The notes under the pieces: model-generated
Told to the model about the DNA's origin: nothing
The model's database searches: none
What the model saw: the letters and a program-made list of their open reading frames with translations, nothing else
Shown: in pieces, positions 1 through 9,306 of the stretch
How the letters are laid out: each line of letters opens with the position of its first letter
How positions within the stretch are numbered: the first letter of the stretch is position 1
Program-made: the position numbers and the translations under genes
DNA from: Saccoglossus kowalevskii
Taxonomy: Eukaryota; Hemichordata; Enteropneusta; Harrimaniidae
Direction: 5' to 3'
DNA: 24,100 bases
Assembly (NCBI RefSeq): GCF_000003605.2
Contig: NW_003144815.1
Span: forward strand, 4,547 to 28,646

Positions 1-59
1 GTGTATTTTTCGGTGGGTACCGTTTAATTATACTACCCTGGCTACGCGTTAAAATGGTT

Positions 60-69
60 ATGAATTCAT
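60..69 (+). repeat. Palindrome ATGAATTCAT (EcoRI site), one per monomer
   Basis: A perfect 10-bp self-complementary sequence with GAATTC at its centre. Representative first copy. It recurs every 140 bp and every 186 bp across a segment, so EcoRI digestion should give a 140/186 ladder. In CACTCTG-type monomers only the outer palindrome bases change and the GAATTC core stays. The site is lost in a few units, for example near 901 (GAAGTC), 2346 (GAATTT), 14291 (GGATTC), 15887 (GACTTC) and 23091 (GAATCA). Confidence 0.95.
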
Positions 70-78
70 TTTGGATAA

Positions 79-86
79 GTACGTAC
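79..86 (+). repeat. Palindrome GTACGTAC, one per monomer
   Basis: A perfect 8-bp self-complementary sequence containing a SnaBI site (TACGTA) and a central CpG. Representative first copy. Variants GTATGTAC and GTACATAC occur (for example near 5260, 7591, 8476, 8750 and 9639) and are the two products expected from deamination of that CpG on either strand. It lies 9 bases downstream of the ATGAATTCAT palindrome, so the two form a compact dyad-rich core. Confidence 0.9.
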
Positions 87-122
87 ATAACCGACCAATC
101 GTGGACTTTAATTTAATGTGTT

Positions 123-141
123 GGTCAGGGTTCTGACCCTG
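123..141 (+). repeat. Overlapping alternative hairpins, one set per monomer
   Basis: Two perfect 6-bp inverted repeats share bases. GGTCAG (123-128) pairs with CTGACC (133-138) around loop GGTT. CAGGGT (126-131) pairs with ACCCTG (136-141) around loop TCTG. They cannot form together on one strand. The motif recurs in almost every 140-bp monomer and is the part removed in the 186-bp units. This entry marks the first copy as representative. A role in cruciform formation or in satellite RNA folding is inference. Confidence 0.85.
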
Positions 142-770
142 TGTATTTTTCGGTGGGTACCGTTTAATTTCACTACCCTGGCTACGCGTTAAAATGGTTA
201 CGAATTCATTTTGGATAAGTACGTACATAACCGACTAATCGTGGACTTTAATTCAATGTGTTGGTCAGGGTTCTGACCCTGTGTATTTTTCGGTGGGTAC
301 CGTTTAATTTCACTACCCTGGCTACGTGTTAAAATGGTTATGAATTCATTTTGCATAAGTACGTACATAACCGACCAATCGTGGACTTTAATTCAATGTG
401 TTGGTCAGGGTTCTGACCCTGTGTATTTTTCGGTGGGTACCGTTTAATTTCACTACCCTGGCTACGGGTTAAAATGGTTATGAATTCATTTTGCATAAGT
501 ACGTACATAACCGACCAATCGTGGACTTTAATTCAATGTGTTGGTCAGGGTTCTGACCCTGTGTATTTTTCGGTGGGTACCGTTTAATTTCACTACCCTG
601 GCTACGTGTTAAAATGGTTATGAATTCATTTTGGATAAGTACGTACATAACCGACCAATCGTGGACTTTAATTCAATGTGTTGGTCAGGGTTCTGACCCT
701 GTGTATTTTTCGGTGGGTACCGTTTAATTTCACTACCCTGGCTACGCGTTAAAATGGTTATGAATTCATT

Positions 771-1340
771 TTGGATAAGTACGTACATAACCGACCAATC
801 TTGGACTTTATTTCAATATGTTGGTCAGGGTTCAGACCCTGTGTATTTTTCGGTGGGTACCGTTTAATTTCATTACCCTGGCTACGTGTTAAAATGGGTC
901 TGAAGTCACTCTGGATAAGTACGTACGTAACCGACCAATCTTGGACTCTAATTCAATGTGTTGGTCAGGGTTCTGACCCTGTGTATTTTTCGGTGGGTAC
1001 CGTTTAATTTCACTACCCTGGATACGTGTTAAAATGGTTATGAATTCATTTTGGATAAGTACGTACATAACCGACCAATCTTGGACTCTATTTCAATATG
1101 TCGGTCAGGGTTCAGACCCTGTGTATTTTTCGGTGGGTACCGTTTAATTTCATTACCCTGGCTACGTGTTAAAATGGTTATGAATTCATTTTGGATAAGT
1201 ACGTACATAACCGACCAATCTTGGACTTTATTTCAATATGTTGGTCAGGGTTCAGACCCTGTGTATTTTTGCGGTGGGTACCGTTTAATTTCATTACCCA
1301 CATACGTGTTAAAATGGTTATGAATTCACTCTGGATAAGT
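771..1340 (+). repeat. Divergent monomer subfamily (TTCAGACCC / CATTACCC type)
   Basis: Three monomers here (ending near 840, 1120 and 1260) carry ATCTTGGAC, TTTCAATATG and GGTTCAGACCC in place of ATCGTGGAC, ATTCAATGTG and GGTTCTGACCC. The monomers that follow have CATTACCC instead of CACTACCC, and two of them (about 869-912 and 1289-1335) have CACTCTGG instead of CATTTTGG. CATTACCC together with CACTCTG is otherwise the signature of the monomer just after a 104-bp segment, yet no segment is present here. One unit (about 895-912) has lost the GAATTC site (GAAGTC). At 1270 an extra G gives TTTTTGCGG. Confidence 0.85.
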
Positions 1341-1789
1341 ACGTACATAACCGACCAATCATGGACTTTAATTCAATGTGTTGGTCAGGGTTCTGACCCT
1401 GTGTATTTTTCGGTGGGTACCGTTTAATTTCACTACCCTGGCTACGCGTTAAAATGGTTATGAATTCATTTTGGATAAGTACGTACATAACCGACCAATC
1501 GTGGACTTTAATTCAATGTGTTGGTCAGGGTTCTGACCCTGTGTATTTTTCGGTGGGTACCGTTTAATTTCACTACCCTGGCTACGTGTTAAAATGGTTA
1601 TGAATTCATTTTGATAAGTACGTACATAACCAACCAATCGTGGGCTTTAATTCAATGTGTTGGTCAGGGTTCTGACCCTGTGTATTTTTCGGTGGGTACC
1701 GTTTAATTTCACTACCCTGGATACGTGTTAAAATGGTTATGAATTCATTTTGCATAAGTACGTACATAACCGACCAATCGTGGACTTTA

Positions 1790-1892
1790 TTTTGCATGCA
1801 GGTAAGGTATACCTACAGACATAACAGTGGACATTATGCTTATACTTATGTACTAAGACATTAGTTAACATTTAATATCAGGCAATGCATTG
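1790..1892 (+). repeat. 104-bp segment copy 1 (103 bp, subfamily A)
   Basis: Unique sequence starts right after GGACTTTA and ends before TTCATTACCCTGG. It replaces about 57 bp of the monomer. This copy has ACAGTGG for ACTGTGG, AAGACATTAG for AAGACGTTAG, and one G fewer at the 3' junction (CATTGTTC for CATTGGTTC). It carries the A marker GCTTATACTT and is the most divergent of the A copies. Confidence 0.97.
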
Positions 1893-2917
1893 TTCATTAC
1901 CCTGGCTACGTGTTAAAATGGTTATGAATTCACTCTGAATAAGTACGTACATAACCGACCAATCGTGGACTTTAATTCAATGTGTTGGTCAGGGTGCTGA
2001 TCCTGTGTATTTTTCGGTGGGTACCGTTTAATTTCACTATCCTGGCTACTTGTTAAAATGGTTATGAATTCATTTTGGATAAGTACGTACATAACCAACC
2101 AATAGTGGACTTTAATTCAATGTGTTGGTCAGGGTTCTGACCCTGTGTATTTTTCGGTGGGTACCGTTTAATTTCACTATCCTGGCTACGTGTTAAAATG
2201 GTTATGAATTCATTTTGGATAAGTACGTACATAACCGACCAATCGTGGACTTTAATTCAATGTGTTGGTCAGGGTTCTGACCCTGTGTATTTTTCGGTGG
2301 GTACCGTTTAATTTCACTATCCTGGCTACGTGTTAAATGGTTATGAATTTATTTTGGATAAGTACATACATGACCGACCAATCATGGACTTTAATTCAAT
2401 GTGTTGGTCAGGGTTCTGACCCTGTGTATATTTCGGTGGGTACCGTTTAATTTCACTACCCTGGCTACGCGTTAAAATGGTTATGAATTCATTTTGGATA
2501 AGTACGTACATAACCGACCAATCGTGGACTTTAATTCAATGTGTTGGTCAGGGTTCTGACCCTGTGTATTTTTCGGTGGGTACCGTTTAATTTCACTACC
2601 CTGGCTACGTGTTAAAATGGTTATGAATTCATTTTGGATAAGTACGTACATAACCAACCAATCGTGGGCTTTAATTCAATGTGTTGGTCAGGGTTCTGAC
2701 CCTGTGTATTTTTCGGTGGGTACCGTTTAATTTCACTACCCTGGATACGTGTTAAAATGGTTATGAATTCATTTTGCATCAGTACGTACATAACCGACCA
2801 ATCGTGGACTTTATTTTGCATGCAGGTAAGGTATACCTACAGACATAACTGTGGACATTATGCTTATACTTATGTACTAAGACGTTAGTTAACATTTAAT
2901 ATCAGGCAATGCATTGG
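1893..2917 (+). repeat. Higher-order block, 7 monomers
   Basis: Monomer order by diagnostic variants: CTCTGAATAAG with GATCCTG; AACCAACCAATAGTGG; plain TCCTGG type; a unit with AGTACATACATGACC and AATCATGG; a CTACGCG unit; the AACCAACC...GTGGGC unit; then the GGATACGTG unit with the segment. This matches the 8-monomer block at 9307-10472 with one internal unit missing. The fourth unit also has GTTAAATGG (one A fewer) and GAATTT. Confidence 0.85.
2814..2917 (+). repeat. 104-bp segment copy 2 (subfamily A, reference copy)
   Basis: Used as reference; about 35% GC. It contains palindromes TGCATGCA (2817-2824), AGGTATACCT (2829-2838), GTTAAC (2888-2893) and CAATGCATTG (2907-2916). Blocks matching the ordinary monomer in order are TTTTGCAT (2814-2821), ACATAAC (2843-2849), GTGGACATTA (2851-2860, monomer GTGGACTTTA) and CAATGCATTGGTTC (2907-2920, monomer CAATGTGTTGGTC). 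The stretch of about 46 bp between 2861 and 2906 has no evident match in the monomer. No target-site duplication or terminal inverted repeat is visible, so a transposon insertion is unlikely. Confidence 0.97.
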
Positions 2918-3284
2918 TTCATTACCCTGGCTACGTGTTAAAATGGTTATGAATTCACTCTGAATAAGTACGTACATAACCGACCAATCGTGGACTTTAA
3001 TTCAATGTGTTGGTCAGGGTTCTGATCCTGTGTATTTTTCGGTGGGTACCGTTTAATTTCACTATCCTGGCTACGTGTTAAAATGGTTATGAATTCATTT
3101 TGGATAAGTACGTACATAACCGACCAATAGTGGACTTTAATTCAATGTGTTGTTCAGGGTTCTGACCCTGTGTATTTTTCGGTGGGTACCGTTTAATTTC
3201 ACTATCCTGGCTACGTGTTAAAATGGTTATGAATTCATTTTGGATAAGTATGTACATAACCGACCCATCGTGGACTTTAATTCA

Positions 3285-3500
3285 AATGTGTTGGTCAGGG
3301 TTCTGACCCTGTGTATTTTTCGGTGGGTACCGTTTAATTTCACTATCCTGGCTACGTGTTAAAATGGTTATGAATTCATTTTTGGATAAGTACGTACATA
3401 ACCGACCAATCGTGGACTTTAATTCAATGTGTTGGGTCAGGGTTCTGACCCTGTGTATTTTTCGGTGGGTACCGTTTAATTTTCACTACCCCTGGCTAAG
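3285..3500 (+). other. Patch of one-base insertions
   Basis: Five single-base additions within about 210 bp, all extending homopolymers: TTCAAATG, CATTTTTGG, GTTGGGTC, TAATTTTCAC and ACCCCTGG. Substitutions are few. The pattern looks like consensus or sequencing error rather than mutation, though real variation cannot be excluded. Confidence 0.7.
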
Positions 3501-3704
3501 CGTTAAAATGGTTATGAATTCATTTTGGATAAGTACATACATGACCGACCAATCATGGACTTTAATTCAATGTGTTGGTCAGGGTTCTGACCCTGTGTAT
3601 TTTTCGGTGGGTACCGTTTAATTTCACTACCCTGGATACGTGTTAAAATGGTTATGAATTCATTTTGCATAAGTACGTACATAACCGACCAATCGTGGAC
3701 TTTA

Positions 3705-3808
3705 TTTTGCATGCAGGTAAGGTATACCTACAGACATAACTGTGGACATTATGCTTATACTTATGTACTAAGACGTTAGTTAACATTTAATATCAGGCAA
3801 TGCATTGG
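3705..3808 (+). repeat. 104-bp segment copy 3 (subfamily A)
   Basis: Same junctions and length as copy 2, with markers GCTTATACTT and ACTAAGACG. It follows the 6-monomer block at 2918-3704 directly. Confidence 0.97.
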
Positions 3809-5393
3809 TTCATTACCCTGGCTACGTGTTAAAATGGTTATGAATTCACTCTGAATAAGTACGTACATAACCGACCAATCGTGGACTTTAATTCAATGTG
3901 TTGGTCAGGGTTCTGACCCTGTGTATTTTTCGGTGGGTACCGTTTAATTTCACTACCCTGGCTAAGCGTTAAAATGGTTATGAATTCATTTTGGATAAGT
4001 ACGTACATAACCGACCAATCGTGGACATTAATTCAATGTGTTGGTCAGGGTTCTGACCCTGTGTATTTTTCGGTGGGTACCGTTTAATTTCACTATCCTG
4101 GCTACGTGTTAAAATGGTTATGAATTCATTTTGGATAAGTACGTACATAACCGACCAATCGTGGACTTTAATTCAATGTGTTGGTCAGGGTCTGACCCTG
4201 TGTATTTTTCGGTGGGTACCGTTTAATTTCACTACCCTGGCTACGCGTTAAAATGGTTATGAATTCATTTTGGATAAGGACGTACATAACCGACCAATCG
4301 TGGACTTTAATTCAATGTGTTGGTCAGGGTTCTGACCCTGTGTATTTTTCGGTGGGTACCGTTTAATTTCACTACCCTGGCTACGCGTTAAAATGGTTAT
4401 GAATTCATTTTGGATAAGTACGTACATAACCGACCAATCGTGGACTTTAATTCAATGTGTTGGTCAGGGTTCTGACCCTGTGTATTTTTCGGTGGGTACC
4501 GTTTAATTTCACTATCCTGGCTACGTGTAAAAATGGTTACGAATTCATTTTGGATAAGTACGTACATAACCGACCAATCGTGGACTTTAATTCAATGTGT
4601 TGGTCAGGGTTCTGACCCTGTGTATTTTTCGGTGGGTACCGTTTAATTTCACTACCCTGGCTACGTGTTAAAATGGTTATGAATTCATTTTGGATAAGTA
4701 CGTACATAACCGACCAATCGTGGACTTTAATTCAATGTGTTGGTCAGGGTTCTGACCCTGTGTATTTTTCGGTGGGTACCGTTTAATTTCACTACCCTGG
4801 CTACGTGTTAAAATGGTTATGAATTCATTTTGCATAAGTACGTACATAACCGACCAATCGTGGACTTTAATTCAATGTGTTGGTCAGGGTTCTGACCCTG
4901 TGTATTTTTCGGTGGGTACCGTTTAATTTCACTACCCTGGCTACGCGTTAAAATGGTTATGAATTCATTTTGGATAAGTACGTACATAACCGACCAATCG
5001 TGGACTTTAATTCAATGTGTTGGTCAGGGTTCTGACCCTGTGTATTTTTCGGTGGGTACCGTTTAATTTCACTACCCTGGCTACGTGTTAAAATGGTTAT
5101 GAATTCATTTTGGATAAGTACGTACATAACCAACCAATCGTGGGCTTTAATTCAATGTGTTGGTCAGGGTTCTGACCCTGTGTATTTTTCGGTGGGTACC
5201 GTTTAATTTCACTACCCTGGATACGTGTTAAAATGGTTATGAATTCATTTTGCATAAGTATGTACATAACCGACCAATCGTGGACTTTATTTTGCATGCA
5301 GGTAAGGTATACCTACAGACATAACTGTGGACATTATGCTTATACTTATGTACTAAGACGTTAGTTAACATTTAATATCAGGCAATGCATTGG
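3809..5393 (+). repeat. Higher-order block, 11 monomers
   Basis: Starts with the CTCTGAATAAG unit and a CTAAGCG unit. It includes a unit with GTGTAAAAATGG and GTTACGAATTC (about 4526-4545) that recurs near 6113, 6813 and 12971. It ends with the AACCAACC doublet and the segment. One unit near 4190 has GGGTCTGACC (one T fewer), another has AAGGACG near 4278. Confidence 0.8.
5290..5393 (+). repeat. 104-bp segment copy 4 (subfamily A)
   Basis: Same junctions and length as copy 2. The monomer before it has GTATGTAC in place of GTACGTAC. The monomer after it has AACCAACCAACCG, an extra CpG-type change. Confidence 0.97.
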
Positions 5394-7398
5394 TTCATTA
5401 CCCTGGCTACGTGTTAAAATGGTTATGAATTCACTCTGAATAAGTACGTACATAACCAACCAACCGTGGACTTTAATTCAATGTGTTGGTCAGGGTTCTG
5501 ATCCTGTGTATTTTTCGGTGGGTACCGTTTAATTTCACTACCCTGCCTACACGTTAAAATGCTTATGAATTCATTTTGGATAAGTACGTACATAACCGAC
5601 CAATCATGGACTTTAATTCTATGTGTTGGTCAGGGTTCTGACCCTGTGTATTTTTCGGTGGGTACCGTTTAATTTCACTACCCTGGCTACGCGTTAAAAT
5701 GGTTATGAATTCATTTTGGATAAATACGTACATAACCGACCAAGCGTGGACTTTAATTCAATGTGTTGGTCAGGGTTCTGACCCTGTGTATTTTTCGGTG
5801 GGTACCGTTTAATTTCATTACCCTGGCTACGCGTTAAAATGGTTATGAATTCATTTAGATAAGTACGTACATAACCGACCAATCGTGGACTTTAATTCAA
5901 TGTGTTGGTCAGGGTTCTGACCCTGTGTATTTTTCGGTGGGTACCGTTTAATTTCACTACCCTGGCTACGCGTTAAAATGGTTATGAATTCATTTTGGAT
6001 AAGTACGTACATAACCGACCAATCGTGGACTTTAATTCAATGTGTTGGTCAGGGTTCTGACCCTATGTATTTTTCGGTGGGTACCGTTTAATTTCACTAT
6101 CCTGGCTACGTGTAAAAATGGTTACGAATTCATTTTGGATAAGTACGTACATAACCGACCAATCGTGGACTTTAATTCAATGTGTTGGTCAGGGTTCTGA
6201 CCCTGTGTATTTTTCGGTGGGTACCGTTTAATTTCACTACCCTGGCTACGTGTTAAAATGGTTATGAATTCATTTTGGATAAGTACGTACATAACCGACC
6301 AATCGTGGACTTTAATTCAATGTGTTGGTCAGGGTTCTGACCCTGTGTATTTATCGGTGGGTACCGTTTAATTTCACTGCCCTGGCTACGTGTTAAAACG
6401 GTTATGAATTCATTTTGCATAAGTACGTACATAACCGACCAATCGTGGACTTTAATTCAATGTGTTGGTCAGGGTTCTGACCCTGTGTATTTTTCGGTGG
6501 GTACCGTTTAATTTCACTACCCTGGCTACATGTTAAAATGGTTATGAATTCATTTTGGATAAGTACGTACATAACCGACCAATCGTGGACTTTAATTCAA
6601 TGTGTTGGTCAGGGTTCTGACCCTGTGTATTTTTCGGTGGGTACCGTTTAATTTCACTACCCTGGCTACGCGTTAAAATGGTTATGAATTCATTTTGGAT
6701 AAGTACGTACATAACCGACCAATCGTGGACTTTAATTCAATGTGTTGGTCAGGGTTCTGACCCTGTGTATTTTTCGGTGGGTACCGTTTAATTTCACTAT
6801 CCTGGCTACGTGTAAAAATGGTTACGAATTCATTTTGGATAAGTACGTACATAACCGACCAATCGTGGACTTTAATTCAATGTGTTGGTCAGGGTTCTGA
6901 CCCTGTGTATTTTTCGGTGGGTACCGTTTAATTTCACTACCCTGGCTACGTGTTAAAATGGTTATGAATTCATTTTGGATAAGTACGTACATAACCGTCC
7001 AATCGTGGACTTTAATTCAATGTGTTGGTCAGGGTTCTGACCCTGTGTATTTTTCGGTGGGTACCGTTTAATTTCACTACCCTGGCTACGCGTTAAAATG
7101 GTTATGAATTCATTTTGGATAAGTACGTACATAACCAACCAATCGTGGGCTTTAATTCAATGTGTTGGTCAGGGTTCTGACCCTGTGTATTTTTCGGTGG
7201 GTACCGTTTAATTTCACTACCCTGGATACGTGTTAAAATGGTTATGAATTCATTTTGCATAAGTACGTACATAACCGACCAATCGTGGACTTTATTTTGC
7301 ATGCAGGTAAGGTATACCTACAGACATAACTGTGGACATTATGCTTATACTTATGTACTAAGACGTTAGTTAACATTTAATATCAGGCAATGCATTGG
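5394..7398 (+). repeat. Higher-order block, 14 monomers
   Basis: Opens with CTCTGAATAAG and AACCAACCAACCG. It contains two GTGTAAAAATGG / GTTACGAATTC units 700 bp apart (five monomers), which suggests an internal five-monomer duplication. Other private variants are CCCTGCCTACACG (about 5542), TTTAGATAAG (about 5854), CCCTATG (about 6061), TTATCGG (about 6351) and CGTCC (about 6997). It ends with the AACCAACC doublet and the segment. Confidence 0.8.
7295..7398 (+). repeat. 104-bp segment copy 5 (subfamily A)
   Basis: Same junctions and length as copy 2. Preceded by the GGATACGTG, TTTTGCATAAG monomer typical of the left half. Confidence 0.97.
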
Positions 7399-8144
7399 TT
7401 CATTACCCTGGCTACGTGTTAAAATGGTTATGAATTCACTCTGAATAAGTACGTACATAACCGACCAATCGTGGACTTTAATTCAATGTGTTGGTCAGGG
7501 TTCTGACCCTGTGTATTTTTCGGTGGGTACCGTTTAATTTCACTACCCTGGCTACGTGTTAAAATGGTTATGAATTCATTTTGGATAAGTACATACATGA
7601 CCGACCAATCATGGACTTTAATTCAATGTGTTGGTCAGGGTTCTGACCCTGTGTATTTTTCGGTGGGTACCGTTTAATTTCACTACCCTGGCTACGCGTT
7701 AAAATGGTTATGAATTCATTTTGGATAAGTACGTACATAACCGACCAATCGTGGACTTTAATTCAATGTGTTGGTCAGGGTTCTGACCCTGTGTATTTTT
7801 CGGTGGGTACCGTTTAATTTCACTACCCTGGCTACGTGTTAAAATGGTTATGAATTCATTTTGGATAAGTACGTACATAACCAACCAATCGTGGGCTTTA
7901 ATTCAATGTGTTGGTCAGGGTTCTGACCCTGTGTATTTTTCGGTGGGTACCGTTTAATTTCACTACCCTGGATACGTGTTAAAATGGTTATGAATTCATT
8001 TTGCATAAGTACGTACATAACCGACCAATCGTGGACTTTATTTTGCATGCAGGTAAGGTATACCTACAGACATAACTGTGGACATTATGCTTATACTTAT
8101 GTACTAAGACGTTAGTTAACATTTAATATCAGGCAATGCATTGG
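7399..8144 (+). repeat. Higher-order block, 5 monomers
   Basis: The shortest segment-to-segment block in the left half (746 bp). Order: CTCTGAATAAG; ACATACATGACC with AATCATGG; CTACGCG; AACCAACC with GTGGGC; GGATACGTG with the segment. These are units 1, 5, 6, 7 and 8 of the 8-monomer form, so units 2-4 appear to have been lost by unequal exchange. Confidence 0.87.
8041..8144 (+). repeat. 104-bp segment copy 6 (subfamily A)
   Basis: Same junctions and length as copy 2. Only 746 bp after copy 5, the shortest spacing between complete segments in the left half. Confidence 0.97.
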
Positions 8145-8639
8145 TTCATTACCCTGGCTACGTGTTAAAATGGTTATGAATTCACTCTGAATAAGTACGT
8201 ACATAACCGACCAATCGTGGACTTTAATTCAATGTGTTGGTCAGGGTTCTGATCCTGTGTATTTTTCGGTGGGTACCGTTTAATTTCACTATCCTGGCTA
8301 CGTGTTAAAATGGTTATGAATTCATTTTGGATAAGTACGTACATAACCGACCAATAGTGGACTTTAATTCAATGTGTTGGTCAGGGTTCTGACCCTGTGT
8401 ATTTTTCGGTGGGTACCGTTTAATTTCACTATCCTGGCTACGTGTTAAAATGGTTATGAATTCATTTTGGATAAGTATGTACATAACCGACCAATCGTGG
8501 ACTTTAATTCAATGTGTTGGTCAGGGTTCTGACCCTGTGTATTTTTCGGTGGGTACCGTTTAATTTCACTACCCTGGCTACGTGTTAAAATGGTTATGAA
8601 TTCATTTTGGATAAGTACGTACATAACCGACCAATCGTG

Positions 8640-8725
8640 GACTTAATTCAATGTGTTGGTCAGGGTCTGACCCTGTGTATTTTCGGTGAGTACCGTTTAA
8701 TTTCACTACCCTGGCTACGTGTAAA
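8640..8725 (+). other. Patch of one-base deletions
   Basis: Four homopolymer shortenings within about 85 bp: GGACTTAATT, GGGTCTGACC, GTATTTTCGG and GTGTAAAATGG, plus GGTGAGTACC. Neighbouring monomers are clean. Probably a low-quality read region in the assembly. Confidence 0.7.
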
Positions 8726-9202
8726 ATGGTTATGAATTCATTTTGGATAAGTACATACATGACCGACCAATCATGGACTTTAATTCAATGTGTTGGTCAG
8801 GGTTCTGACCCTGTGTATTTTTCGGAGGGTACCGTTTAATTTCACTACCCTGGCTACGCGTTAAAATGGTTATGAATTCATTTTGGATAAGTACGTACAT
8901 AACCGACCAATCATGGACTTTAATTCAATGTGTTGGTCAGGGTTCTGACCCTGTGTATTTTTCGGTGGGTACCGTTTAATTTCACTACCCTGGCTACGTG
9001 TTAAAATGGTTATGAATTCATTTTGGATAAGTACGTACATAACCAACCAATCGTGGGCTTTAATTCAATGTGTTGGTCAGGGTTCTGACCCTGTGTATTT
9101 TTCGGTGGGTACCGTTTAATTTCACTACCCTGGATACGTGTTAAAATGGTTATGAATTCATTTTGCATAAGTACGTACATAACCGACCAATTGTGGACTT
9201 TA

Positions 9203-9306
9203 TTTTGCATGCAGGTAAGGTATACCTACAGACATAACTGTGGACATTATGCTTATACTTATGTACTAAGACGTTAGTTAACATTTAATATCAGGCAATG
9301 CATTGG
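9203..9306 (+). repeat. 104-bp segment copy 7 (subfamily A)
   Basis: Same junctions and length as copy 2. The preceding monomer reads CCAATTGTGG, a CpG to TpG change of CCAATCGTGG. Confidence 0.97.

Larger units (their letters stand above)
1..1789 (+). repeat. Segment-free monomers at the left edge
   Basis: About 12.8 ordinary monomers. Those at 1-770 are near-consensus and alternate between CTACGCG and CTACGTG types and between GGATAAG and GCATAAG types. The last two before 1790 form a doublet seen repeatedly in the left half: a monomer with AACCAACCAATCGTGGGC (about 1627-1646), then one with CCTGGATACGTG and TTTTGCATAAG leading into the 104-bp segment. Confidence 0.95.
2918..3808 (+). repeat. 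Higher-order block, 6 monomers
   Basis: Order: CTCTGAATAAG with GATCCTG; AATAGTGG with TTGTTCAGG; AGTATGTAC with ACCCATCG; a TCCTGG unit; the ACATACATGACC with AATCATGG unit; then the GGATACGTG unit with the segment. It corresponds to units 1-5 and 8 of the 8-monomer form. The length exceeds six units because of one-base insertions clustered at 3285-3500. Confidence 0.85.
8145..9306 (+). repeat. Higher-order block, 8 monomers
   Basis: Order: (1) CTCTGAATAAG with GATCCTG, (2) AATAGTGG, (3) AGTATGTAC, (4) an indel-rich unit, (5) ACATACATGACC with AATCATGG, (6) CTACGCG, (7) AACCAACC with GTGGGC, (8) GGATACGTG with TTTTGCATAAG and the segment. Length is 1162 instead of 1166 because unit 4 and its neighbourhood have lost single bases. 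Confidence 0.87.

Noticed and set aside
8..24. CENP-B box-like sequence around TTTTTCGGTGGGTACCG.
   Set aside because: TTCG is present but the required downstream A and CGGG are not; too many core mismatches to the CENP-B box consensus.
31..60. Bacterial promoters, ribosome-binding sites or terminators within the monomer (A/T runs, hairpins).
   Set aside because: There are no genes to serve, the motifs repeat every 140 bp, and the array has the character of eukaryotic satellite DNA.
771..1427. Plus-strand ORFs of 78-90 codons at 771-1007, 1051-1323 and 1191-1427.
   Set aside because: They read through only because the local variant TTTATTTC or CTCTATTTC removes stops present in other units. 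Low-complexity translation of repeat; the frames are the same repeat motif in different phases.
1790..1892. The 104-bp segment as a transposon, MITE or insertion sequence.
   Set aside because: It has no terminal inverted repeats or target-site duplication, replaces about 57 bp instead of being simply inserted, has the same junctions in every complete copy, and partly aligns with the monomer.
2621..2821. A 66-codon minus-strand ORF that recurs at least ten times (for example 2621-2821, 5097-5297, 7102-7302, 21597-21797), starting in the 104-bp segment and running through the preceding monomer.
   Set aside because: It recurs because the DNA is homogenised. The ATG comes from reversed TTTTGCAT, the changes between copies include CpG decay sites regardless of codon position, the start has no clear context, and 140 bp units shift frame each repeat. 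No domain or signal is seen.
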